Source of the DNA: Haloferacaceae archaeon
GTDB lineage: Archaea; Halobacteriota; Halobacteria; Halobacteriales; Haloferacaceae
Assembly (NCBI GenBank): GCA_028274825.1
Contig: JAQCMZ010000398.1
Location: forward strand, 1-5,181
Reading direction: 5' to 3'
DNA length: 5,181 bases
The position numbers were made by a program, and so were the translations under genes. Below are positions 1-4,613 of the stretch, piece after piece (position 1 is the first letter of the stretch; the number at the start of each line of letters is the position of its first letter). The notes under the pieces were generated by a model that ran no database searches, had not been told where the DNA came from, and was given only the letters and a program-made list of their open reading frames with translations.

Positions 1-28
1 ACCTAAAGGAGTCCAGTCTCACTTAGGT
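1..28. repeat. Short inverted repeat at window edge
   Basis: ACCTAA at 1-6 is the exact reverse complement of TTAGGT at 23-28, with a 16-base loop. It lies just upstream of the TATA box of the first gene. It could be the end of a terminator for a gene outside the window, or an operator half-pair. Six pairs can arise by chance, so the call is weak. The repeat may extend left of the window. Confidence 0.25.
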
Positions 29-44
29 TCAACATGGACAATCA

Positions 45-51
45 TTATATA
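45..51 (+). promoter_or_regulatory. TATA box for a leaderless transcript
   Basis: TTATATA is centred at 48, which is 27 bases before the ATG at 75. This is the archaeal TATA-to-start spacing expected if transcription begins at or next to the A of the start codon. No Shine-Dalgarno motif lies between the two. The position supports ATG 75, rather than the TTG three bases earlier, as the start. Confidence 0.7.
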
Positions 52-74
52 CAGTAAGCTCGACAATACAGTTG

Positions 75-359
75 ATGAGACTGATTGATATCGCAAAAAC
101 GGCAAACGAGTATGAGTACCCGATGACCAACGAAGAAATTGTCTCGAAACACGGGACCGAGACAATTGAGTACGCCAACGGAAGCGAGAATCTCGGTGAC
201 GTACTCGACCGTTCACAGGTCGAGACGTTCGAGTGTGCTGACGATGTCTGTCTCACGGTCTACTCAACCGCGTCGAAAGAAGCCGTCGGTCGTCGCTTCT
301 ACAGTGACCGAGACCCGACTACACCCGGTGAACACGGTCCCGCACAAGTCTCATTCTAG
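75..359 (+). CDS. DUF5789-type haloarchaeal small protein
   Basis: This is a 94-residue acidic protein ending at TAG 357-359. Its pattern matches what I recall of the Halobacteria-specific DUF5789 family: an N-terminal MRL helix, a conserved YP at residues 15-16, NGSENLGDVL at 35-44, and the C-terminal signature GRRFYSDRDPT at 72-82 ending in VSF. Family members are about 90 residues, so the gene looks complete. There are two cysteines, at 54 and 59, but no metal-binding CxxC pair, no signal peptide and no membrane segment; a small soluble cytoplasmic protein is likely. The function is unknown, and the size and charge alone do not define one. The start is set by the TATA box 27 bases upstream, which implies a leaderless mRNA. 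The next gene is over 400 bases away on the other strand, so it is probably transcribed alone. Confidence 0.85.
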   Translation: MRLIDIAKTANEYEYPMTNEEIVSKHGTETIEYANGSENLGDVLDRSQVETFECADDVCLTVYSTASKEAVGRRFYSDRDPTTPGEHGPAQVSF

Positions 360-775
360 TCGACACCCAATCACCCATGATTCGAACTCCACTTGTGAGC
401 GAGCCCGACCTCTCATGCTGATTGCTGATATCGTATCAAAACCAGCACAGATACGGCTGTCGCAGTGAAAGCGTTTGAGTGGCATGGTACGCTAAATCCC
501 ATACATACTGCATCTCACGTGTCTAAATCCAATGCAACGGGCAATTAACTGCCCTTCTCGGAAATCCCAATAAACACCGCCGACCCTCGGCCAGCATCTA
601 TCTTGAGAATACTCCACCTTCGAATAGAGGCGCCACAGCAGCAGTCCACCAGGAGTCCGCGTCTGGTTTCGTTCCGTCTCAGGAGTCCACTGACAACCTG
701 CATCGGTTGTGGATTGCTAACAGCGCGACTCACCCTGTCTTCTTCGCGCCATCTCAGCCAGTAGTCGTGTAATTG
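360..775. other. Intergenic stretch without a convincing gene
   Basis: I see no convincing gene in these 416 bases. Open frames here (139-468 plus, 545-733 minus) give basic, serine- or cysteine-rich translations without the acidic bias of real haloarchaeal proteins. The stretch holds the hairpin at 539-554, a small inverted repeat GCCGA-CCC-TCGGC near 580-592, and two copies of AGGAGTCC near 650-690. It lies downstream of both flanking genes, which converge here, so it may be a 3'-end region or the site of a decayed gene. Confidence 0.5.
539..554. terminator. Hairpin between convergent genes, possible terminator
   Basis: GGGCA at 539-543 pairs with TGCCC at 550-554 around a six-base AT-rich loop, followed by TTCT. 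It lies between the 3' ends of two convergent genes. Archaeal terminators are usually T-tracts rather than hairpins, so a terminator role is only a guess. It is also 180 bases past the end of the upstream gene. Confidence 0.3.
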
Positions 776-1822
776 CTAATCGTCAATTCGTGTCACTGCC
801 TCGTCGATGGATAATGGAACAGCGCCCTTCTGGTAGGCCTCGACTCGACCGGTCGGTCTCACACGAAACACGACTGTCGGCCGATGGCGAACATCCGGTT
901 GCTCGTCGGCGACGGACTGCCAGTCGTCATCCGGAAAAGACGAGCAGTCGACAAACAGGATCGCCCCGCCGCCGTGGGCTGCCAGTTGACCCTCGACTTT
1001 CGTCTCCGCAGTGTCACGGACCGCTGCGACGGGAGTCCCCGCGCTGCGATTCTGCACCGGCTGCGGGCGAGTCACCTCCACGAGATGACCGTCAGAGTCG
1101 TCTTCCGCGCGGAAGTCGAGAGAATGCCCGGTCGACACCCCGATCTCGGGAGTGATCCTGTAGCCTGCGTCTGTCAAGAGTTTCGCTGCGTGGAACTCAG
1201 CCATTGTCGCGCTCATTCGGGCCAGATCCAACGACTGTGAGGTCCCGAGTTTGCTGGCCATCGTCTCACGATAGTTATCGAGAATTCCGGGGTGAAGCAG
1301 TGATTCGTAAAAGCTCAATACAGTGTCGGCGCCGGTGTCAGGAAATCCCGCTGTGTGAACCCGGAAAAACGACCGCGTAGTCTCTGCACCGTCTTTCGAG
1401 CAAAACACCGGGAGGAAAAACCAGGAAAGGTGGGTATACGGCTCTAACCACGGCTCAGCGGTGTGTAGCCTGGCGAGTAATTCCCGTTCACCCCATCTCT
1501 GCACCGAGTACGGCACCTCGTCGAAGCCGAACTTATCAGTCTTCCACAGTGACCGAGGAGTTTCTGTATTTCCCAGCCAGTATCCAACTGGCCCCGAATC
1601 GGTCCCAGGAGGCGGATCCACGTCGATATCGGTCCAGCAGAACAGAGCCAAAGAACCGTCGTCCATATCGAACCGTCGTGCCCGGTAGGCGTCTGGTGGG
1701 GCAAACCACGGCCGTCCGGATGTCGCTCCGAGACTCGCGTTGAGCGGCTGCTTGAGTTCTGAACGCACCCGATCAGGACTCCATCTGCCGGGTGCCCTTC
1801 GAAACCGTAGCGGTCGTGCCAC
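776..1822 (-). CDS. DUF5784-type protein, nuclease-like C-terminal half
   Basis: This is a 348-residue protein ending at TAG (776-778). From memory it matches the haloarchaeal DUF5784 family nearly end to end: PLRF near the N-terminus, PWFAPP, YWLGNTETP, KFGFDEVPY, the block SWFFLPVFCSKDG, and KLGTSQSLDL. The frame stays open to a TTG at 1972. I chose GTG 1822 because family proteins begin at this (M)ARPLRF point and a longer start would overlap the divergent gene at 1966; GTG 1837 is an alternative. Residues about 207-252 show a helix with E209, then E226, hydrophobic LDF with D236, and VEVTR with E249. That order resembles a PD-(D/E)XK nuclease core, but T251 stands where the catalytic lysine should be. 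A following helix with K275 and the strand AILFVDCSSF continue the alpha/beta pattern. No membrane segment is seen. The nuclease idea is inference; the function is unknown. Confidence 0.85.
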   Translation of the reverse strand: MARPLRFRRAPGRWSPDRVRSELKQPLNASLGATSGRPWFAPPDAYRARRFDMDDGSLALFCWTDIDVDPPPGTDSGPVGYWLGNTETPRSLWKTDKFGFDEVPYSVQRWGERELLARLHTAEPWLEPYTHLSWFFLPVFCSKDGAETTRSFFRVHTAGFPDTGADTVLSFYESLLHPGILDNYRETMASKLGTSQSLDLARMSATMAEFHAAKLLTDAGYRITPEIGVSTGHSLDFRAEDDSDGHLVEVTRPQPVQNRSAGTPVAAVRDTAETKVEGQLAAHGGGAILFVDCSSFPDDDWQSVADEQPDVRHRPTVVFRVRPTGRVEAYQKGAVPLSIDEAVTRIDD

Positions 1823-1932
1823 ATAATCACTGTTCACTCCGGATGCTTCGGCGTTGCGGTCGCGCTGGTCGTCATCCCAGGAGACCCGGAGTATTCGTTT
1901 CGATAGCAAGCGTCTGAAGCCAACCGGCACGG

Positions 1933-1937
1933 TTATA
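1933..1937 (+). promoter_or_regulatory. TATA box of the small divergent gene
   Basis: TTATA lies in GGTTATACC, centred about 31 bases before the ATG at 1966. The spacing fits an archaeal promoter with little or no leader. The site is nearly symmetric (GGTATAACC on the other strand), so it might also serve the minus-strand gene, but that would leave an approximately 85-base leader before GTG 1822. Confidence 0.55.
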
Positions 1938-1965
1938 CCAAAATCATGCCAAGTCAAGACGTACC

Positions 1966-2136
1966 ATGCCAATGGGTGCTTATGACGAAGAAGAGCACGA
2001 ACGCCGGGAGCAGAAGGTGGGAACTGTTGACGCGTCGTTTGACGATCAGCGTTCGGAGTATCAAGGGACCCTAGAGTACGACGAAGGGGGGTCCACCGAG
2101 GAACTGCTCGATCAGTTCAAACAACTTCAGGAGTAG
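1966..2136 (+). CDS. DUF5786-type haloarchaeal small protein
   Basis: This 56-residue, strongly acidic protein is too short for usual gene-length cut-offs. It begins MPMGAYDEEEHERRE and ends with LLDQFKQLQE before TAG. The opening MGAYDEDEHERRE, the central DxxFDD, the EYxGxLEYDxG strand and the final LLxQFKxL helix match what I recall of the Halobacteria-specific DUF5786 family, whose members are 55-60 residues, so the gene is complete. It has no cysteines, signal peptide or membrane segment; it should be a soluble cytoplasmic protein. The function is unknown. A second in-frame ATG lies two codons on at 1972; the first is preferred because of the TATA box at 1933-1937. The gene is divergent from the DUF5784-type gene with 143 bases between starts, which could allow shared regulation. 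Confidence 0.85.
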   Translation: MPMGAYDEEEHERREQKVGTVDASFDDQRSEYQGTLEYDEGGSTEELLDQFKQLQE

Positions 2137-2194
2137 CGGTTCCATCTTTCCGATAAGAATCGGCAGGTCGGGGTATTGAGTCCCTCGGTAATTT

Positions 2195-2214
2195 GTGTTC
2201 AGGCGAGCGAACAC
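2195..2214. repeat. Hairpin downstream of the DUF5786-type gene
   Basis: GTGTTC (2195-2200) and GAACAC (2209-2214) are exact reverse complements around an eight-base loop. The hairpin begins 58 bases after the small gene's stop and ends 30 bases before the transposon-like right end. It may be a 3'-end structure; no T-tract follows. Confidence 0.35.
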
Positions 2215-2253
2215 TCAGCGCTTTCCACGGAACCGTAAACTCCTTTGACCTCC

Positions 2254-2275
2254 TCCCACTCCTGAAAGGGTGGGA
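2254..2275 (-). repeat. Right-end hairpin of the IS200/IS605-type element
   Basis: TCCCAC (2254-2259) pairs with GTGGGA (2270-2275), then, past a bulged T at 2260, CCT (2261-2263) pairs with AGG (2267-2269) around a GAA loop. All nine pairs are intact, unlike the left-end hairpin. In this transposon group such a hairpin is the TnpA recognition structure and also the 3' hairpin of the omega RNA. Confidence 0.7.
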
Positions 2276-2464
2276 TTCCTCCGTCAGTTATCCTGCACTG
2301 CTGATGACTGCGGCTGTGAGCGGGTTCGCTGATGCAACTTCGGCCCTCGGACGAGGGTGTGGGATTCTTGAGTATCCGCTCGCTGTTGCCCGCTCTCGCA
2401 GAGAGCGTGACACTCACGCGTGTCCAGACAGCAGGCTGGGCCATCAGCCCACCTCTCCGTTGCA

Positions 2465-2550
2465 CCCACTCGTGGAGAGTTCTTGGGGGCGACAGTGTAT
2501 GCTGCTGGGTGGGCCGCGGTGGTGTGTGAGTAGGTGAGACCCACTCGTGG
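2465..2550. repeat. Direct repeat CCCACTCGTGG, two copies
   Basis: The 11-base word CCCACTCGTGG occurs at 2465-2475 and again at 2540-2550, 75 bases apart. Each copy contains the small palindrome CCAC-TC-GTGG. The second copy sits inside a larger stem (GAGAC/GTCTC at 2536-2540 and 2553-2557). Both fall inside the putative RNA scaffold, where they could compete for pairing. Confidence 0.5.
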
Positions 2551-2602
2551 CCGTCTCGAGCGTGAGCGGGTTCCCCGCACCAGCACATCGCATGTCTATT
2601 CC

Positions 2603-2608
2603 AATATA
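2603..2608 (-). promoter_or_regulatory. TATA-like box in the element's left end
   Basis: On the minus strand TATATT (2608 to 2603) follows an A/G-rich segment (GAAAAGAGTCCG), as archaeal BRE/TATA sites often do. Transcription about 27 bases downstream would begin near 2579, just before the first hairpin of the putative RNA. In complete elements the left end would carry the tnpB promoter; here it would drive the RNA alone. Direction and use are inferred. Confidence 0.45.
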
Positions 2609-2682
2609 CGGACTCTTTTCAGTTGAATGTATCGAGTAACAGCGTGCAAGAATAGCGTGTGGTTCTCCGTTGTCGGCTTCAT

Positions 2683-2702
2683 CCCACGGCTGAAGTCATA
2701 TG
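2683..2702 (-). repeat. Degenerate left-end hairpin
   Basis: CCCACGGC (2683-2690), loop TGAA and GTCATATG (2695-2702) occupy the place of the usual haloarchaeal left-end hairpin, in which the second arm mirrors the first (ending CGTGGG). Here only five of eight positions can pair, one of them G-T. The flanking words CGGCTTCAT and CTTTCGCCT are kept, which suggests decay of a once functional TnpA recognition hairpin. Confidence 0.6.
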
Positions 2703-2808
2703 CTTTCGCCTCGAACCAGTGTAAGCGGCGTTGATTCATCCCGGAGAGAGAAGTGTCGTCCAGAATCCTGCCTCGTTCACGTGACTGTTTGCCAGATCAC
2801 CGCTCAGA

Positions 2809-2885
2809 TCATCAGCCCCCCGCCAACGAGTTGCTTGCCGCTGGGAGCGACCGCTAGCTCAACTGAGCACGTACGCGGCTGATGA
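2809..2885. repeat. 9-base inverted repeat around a gene's stop codon
   Basis: TCATCAGCC (2809-2817) and GGCTGATGA (2877-2885) are exact reverse complements separated by 59 bases. The right arm lies within the last codons of the membrane-protein gene and the left arm lies downstream of its stop. It might form a 3'-end structure in that mRNA. The long loop makes this uncertain. The rest of 2713-2858 shows no other feature. Confidence 0.35.
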
Positions 2886-3542
2886 GACAACCGTGACAGC
2901 GACGAAGTGACCGCTGACCGCGGCCAACAGCACCGGTGCTTCCAGCAAAAACGGGAGTAACACCAATTGTGCGGCTCCAAATCCGACATTGACCATATCG
3001 AGTCGCTGCATACGACGGCGATCTTCCGGCGAGAGATCAAGATGCACTGCGCGCCACAGCGACACCACAGCTGCCCACCATGCCGTTCCGATCCGGTAAC
3101 ATAGGTCCCACAGAACGAGTAGCGTCAGATACACGACTGCCATCGGTGGCTGTGGGCCGAACAGCTGTGATACCAACGACTCTCCGGCCGTCTGTGGGTC
3201 GAATATGAACAGGTGAGTGATCAATGCAATGAACGCGAGCACCGATAATACCACCTCGATACTGGACCCGAACATAAGCCGGAAATACGCGGGAGGCGCA
3301 TCGACCGTCCGGCTGCCGGAGCCGAACGTGAGCATTGCGTAACTCCCCACACCGGCCACTGCGACGGCGGCCGTGCCGGCGATGATCGCTAACTGGAGGT
3401 CATAAAACCAACCCAGAACGACAATCGCGACCTCGAATAACATTAACTGCAGAGTAATCGCCTGCGCGTTCGACAGGTCGATTCCCGGGAGCGCTCCGAC
3501 AATACTCTCGTACACCCAGGTCTCCCCGTAGGTCGTGCTCAC
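2859..3542 (-). CDS. Haloarchaeal multi-pass membrane protein, function unknown
   Basis: This is a 227-residue integral membrane protein ending at TGA (2859-2861). Hydrophobic segments lie at about residues 28-46, 50-73, 94-114, 133-163 (perhaps two), 183-200 and 203-224, giving five or six transmembrane helices. Recognisable blocks are ETWVYESIVGALPG at 7-20, YFRLMFGSSIEVVLS at 86-100 and LLVLWDLCYRIGTAWWAAVVSLWR at 141-164, which I recall from uncharacterised halobacterial membrane proteins. E96, D146 and R150 are charged residues within or at the edge of helices and may be functional. The hydrophilic loop at 165-182 is basic and probably cytoplasmic. I chose GTG 3542 because family members start at (M)STTYGE and GGGAGAGG lies about 9 bases upstream as a possible ribosome site. 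The frame runs open to 3824, but those extra residues are low in hydrophobicity and look non-coding. No transporter or enzyme signature is seen. Confidence 0.8.
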   Translation of the reverse strand: MSTTYGETWVYESIVGALPGIDLSNAQAITLQLMLFEVAIVVLGWFYDLQLAIIAGTAAVAVAGVGSYAMLTFGSGSRTVDAPPAYFRLMFGSSIEVVLSVLAFIALITHLFIFDPQTAGESLVSQLFGPQPPMAVVYLTLLVLWDLCYRIGTAWWAAVVSLWRAVHLDLSPEDRRRMQRLDMVNVGFGAAQLVLLPFLLEAPVLLAAVSGHFVAVTVVSSAAYVLS

Positions 3543-3700
3543 AGTTCCGCCCTCTCCCTGCCCGGGTGGACGGTGCAATCCCATTTCACGCCAGTCCGGT
3601 TCCCGGGTATCGTCTTGTAACCCGATCTTGGGTGTACTCGAAAGACAACCACACTGCACTGTGAGATGTCCTTTGATATCAGTTCCGCGGTCCGCTCGTC

Positions 3701-3716
3701 GACAGTGCTGACTGTC
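3701..3716. repeat. Perfect inverted repeat between divergent genes
   Basis: GACAGT (3701-3706), spacer GCTG, ACTGTC (3711-3716): a 16-base perfect dyad in the region between the divergent membrane-protein and CxxC-protein genes, 159 bases upstream of one and 116 bases upstream of the other. It could be a repressor operator or a hairpin; the distance from both starts argues against a simple promoter-blocking site. Confidence 0.4.
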
Positions 3717-3832
3717 TCCGACTCTCTTGGCCGGGAGCAAGCCATCTCTCTGCCCCATCACTCCAGATTCTGCACGTCCGACAGAGACGCTTAACTCGAT
3801 ACGCATTTGTCGACAGCGACGCAAATATCTCT

Positions 3833-4090
3833 ATGGCCTCGGAATCGTGTGACATCTGCCAGAAAGACGTCCGTATCGCTGGGGGAATCGGAGACTTCTG
3901 GAACTTTTCGTTCGAATCAACGCAGGGACTAACACTTGAACTAACGGACGGCTCTGAACATTTCCTTTGCTTCGAGTGTATGGAACGGCTTCCTGAAGAC
4001 CGTGAACCGACCGCAGAAGATGTCACACGACTTGACGCGACCGTCGATATCGATCCTATCAGTGACGACGACGGCTGGTGGCCCTTCTAA
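3833..4090 (+). CDS. Small acidic CxxC zinc-finger-like haloarchaeal protein
   Basis: This is an 85-residue protein with two cysteine pairs, C6-x2-C9 (CDIC) and C46-x2-C49 (CFEC), spaced as in a single four-cysteine zinc-binding fold of the zinc-ribbon or treble-clef type. Between them lies IAGGIGDFWNF (15-25) and a strand-like TLELTDGSEHFLCFEC (34-49). The tail from about residue 53 is strongly acidic and ends in DGWWPF. The pattern MASExCDxCxxDVxIAGGIG with HFLCFxCxERLP is one I associate with uncharacterised Halobacteria-only proteins. It is soluble and has no signal peptide. Structural or regulatory zinc binding is likely from the motif; a DNA or protein partner is not evident. ATG 3833 is the only sensible start; a weak TATA-like TTAACTCGATA lies at 3791-3801. 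The gene is divergent from the membrane-protein gene, about 290 bases away, and nothing shows they work together. Confidence 0.85.
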   Translation: MASESCDICQKDVRIAGGIGDFWNFSFESTQGLTLELTDGSEHFLCFECMERLPEDREPTAEDVTRLDATVDIDPISDDDGWWPF

Positions 4091-4132
4091 TCGCTAAAAT
4101 TATCCAGTGTCTCGAGATTCATCACTGTGTCC

Positions 4133-4148
4133 GTGTGTGGCCAGACAC
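4133..4148. repeat. 16-base imperfect palindrome
   Basis: GTGTGTGGCCAGACAC is self-complementary except for one symmetric G/G pair, with TGGCCA at its centre. It begins 43 bases after the stop of the CxxC-protein gene. It may be a protein-binding site or part of a 3'-end structure. Confidence 0.35.
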
Positions 4149-4479
4149 CAGATATCAGAGCAATCACCCAGTTTCCCTCTTTGGATACCGATAATACGAT
4201 TTCGCCGTGCAGTATCGGAAACGTGGTTGACGAATTACACGGCCGGTTACAATGCTAAGACAGCTCAACTCTCCTCAGGTACTGATCACTCAACTGCTGT
4301 GGTCTTTCAGGCTTAAATCCGTAGCACCCGGGATTGGTTCAGTTCGCGACTCTCACTCGTGAACAGAGACTCGACGTTTCACTCCCGCTGTGGTCGACAG
4401 ACGGCTAAAGACGAGTGTTTCGAGATTCGATTTCGGAGTGATTCGGTGTACTGACGAAATTCAGAGACTACCGGACTCA

Positions 4480-4535
4480 CGCGGTCACTGAACGGGGACA
4501 CCTGAACGAGCGACAGTGCCGATTTCGTGACCGCG
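4480..4535. repeat. 9-base inverted repeat upstream of the helicase gene
   Basis: CGCGGTCAC (4480-4488) and GTGACCGCG (4527-4535) are exact reverse complements 38 bases apart. Inside, CACTG (4486-4490) and CAGTG (4514-4518) can pair as an alternative, and the right arm overlaps the 10-base palindrome GACCGCGGTC (4529-4538). The block lies about 80-135 bases before the helicase start, so it could be an operator pair or part of a structured leader or small RNA. Confidence 0.4.
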
Positions 4536-4613
4536 GTCGCTGCAAGCATCCCAGTCATGTGGCATCTGTTGATTACCAACAACGGTTAGTCACGGCATCT
4601 CGGACCGGGGAAT

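Larger units (their letters stand above)
2245..2579 (-). ncRNA. Candidate omega RNA (reRNA) scaffold
   Basis: On the minus strand this block is a chain of hairpins and has no convincing reading frame. Stems lie at 2566-2578 (GCGGG/CCCGC), 2536-2557 (GAGAC/GTCTC enclosing CCAC/GTGG), 2437-2451 (TGGGC/GCCCA), 2391-2407 (CGCTCTC/GAGAGCG), 2344-2357 (CCCTC/GAGGG) and 2254-2275. It ends in GTCAA directly after the last hairpin. TnpB-associated omega RNAs come from the right end of IS200/IS605 elements and end in such a hairpin plus a short tag, followed by a guide of about 16 bases copied from flanking DNA. Overlapping RNAs at the 3' ends of IS1341-type genes are known in Halobacterium (sotRNAs). 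The 5' end is inferred from the TATA-like site at 2603-2608. Transcription and function are not shown by sequence alone. Confidence 0.5.
2245..2712 (-). mobile_element. IS200/IS605 (IS1341-type) element lacking tnpB
   Basis: Read on the minus strand, the element begins near 2712 with GGCGAAAGC, a subterminal hairpin and GGGATGAAGCCGACAACGG. It ends at 2245 with a GC-rich hairpin followed by GGAGGAGGTCAA. Both ends match what I recall of haloarchaeal IS200/IS605 elements carrying TnpB (IS1341 group), which lack terminal inverted repeats but have subterminal hairpins. A full tnpB gene needs about 1.2 kb; this element is about 470 bases and no zinc-finger or RuvC-like segment of TnpB is readable in any frame. 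It is therefore a non-autonomous, MITE-like derivative that would need TnpA supplied from elsewhere. The exact left boundary is uncertain by several bases. The left-end hairpin has lost pairing, so the copy may no longer be mobile. Confidence 0.72.
4091..4613. other. Intergenic stretch with inverted repeats, no convincing gene
   Basis: These 523 bases lack a persuasive gene. A 67-codon minus-strand frame (4379-4582) and a 69-codon plus-strand frame (4107-4316) are serine- and arginine-rich, not acidic, and match nothing I recognise; either might be a scrap of a decayed gene. The stretch contains the palindrome at 4133-4148 and the inverted repeat at 4480-4535. A long 5' region before the helicase start, a small RNA gene, or a decayed insertion are all possible. 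Confidence 0.45.

Noticed and set aside
139..468. Plus-strand 109-codon frame overlapping the DUF5789-type gene
   Set aside because: It is a serine/arginine-rich shadow of the acidic reading frame, which has the promoter and family signature.
545..733. Minus-strand 62-codon frame
   Set aside because: It is cysteine- and arginine-rich, has no recognisable family, no promoter and mixed codon use. It is probably not a gene.
2193..2537. Plus-strand 114-codon frame across the same block
   Set aside because: It starts before the element boundary and runs through the RNA stems antisense. The composition is not haloarchaeal-protein-like.
2251..2580. CRISPR array
   Set aside because: There are several hairpins and one 11-base direct repeat, but no regular array of repeats with uniform spacers.
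2199..2588. Minus-strand 129-codon frame inside the transposon-like element
   Set aside because: It overlaps the hairpin-rich block, has an unusual composition (many R, H, P, S) and shows no TnpB zinc-finger or RuvC residues. It could include the very end of a tnpB tail, but this cannot be supported.
3543..3824. 94-codon upstream extension of the membrane-protein frame
   Set aside because: The frame is open, but its translation is rich in R, C and G, lacks acidic bias and would precede the conserved (M)STTYGE start. It is probably chance openness of the intergenic region.
4379..4582. Minus-strand 67-codon frame before the helicase
   Set aside because: It looks weakly protein-like but is not acidic, overlaps several inverted repeats and matches nothing I can name. 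A decayed transposase fragment was considered without supporting motifs.
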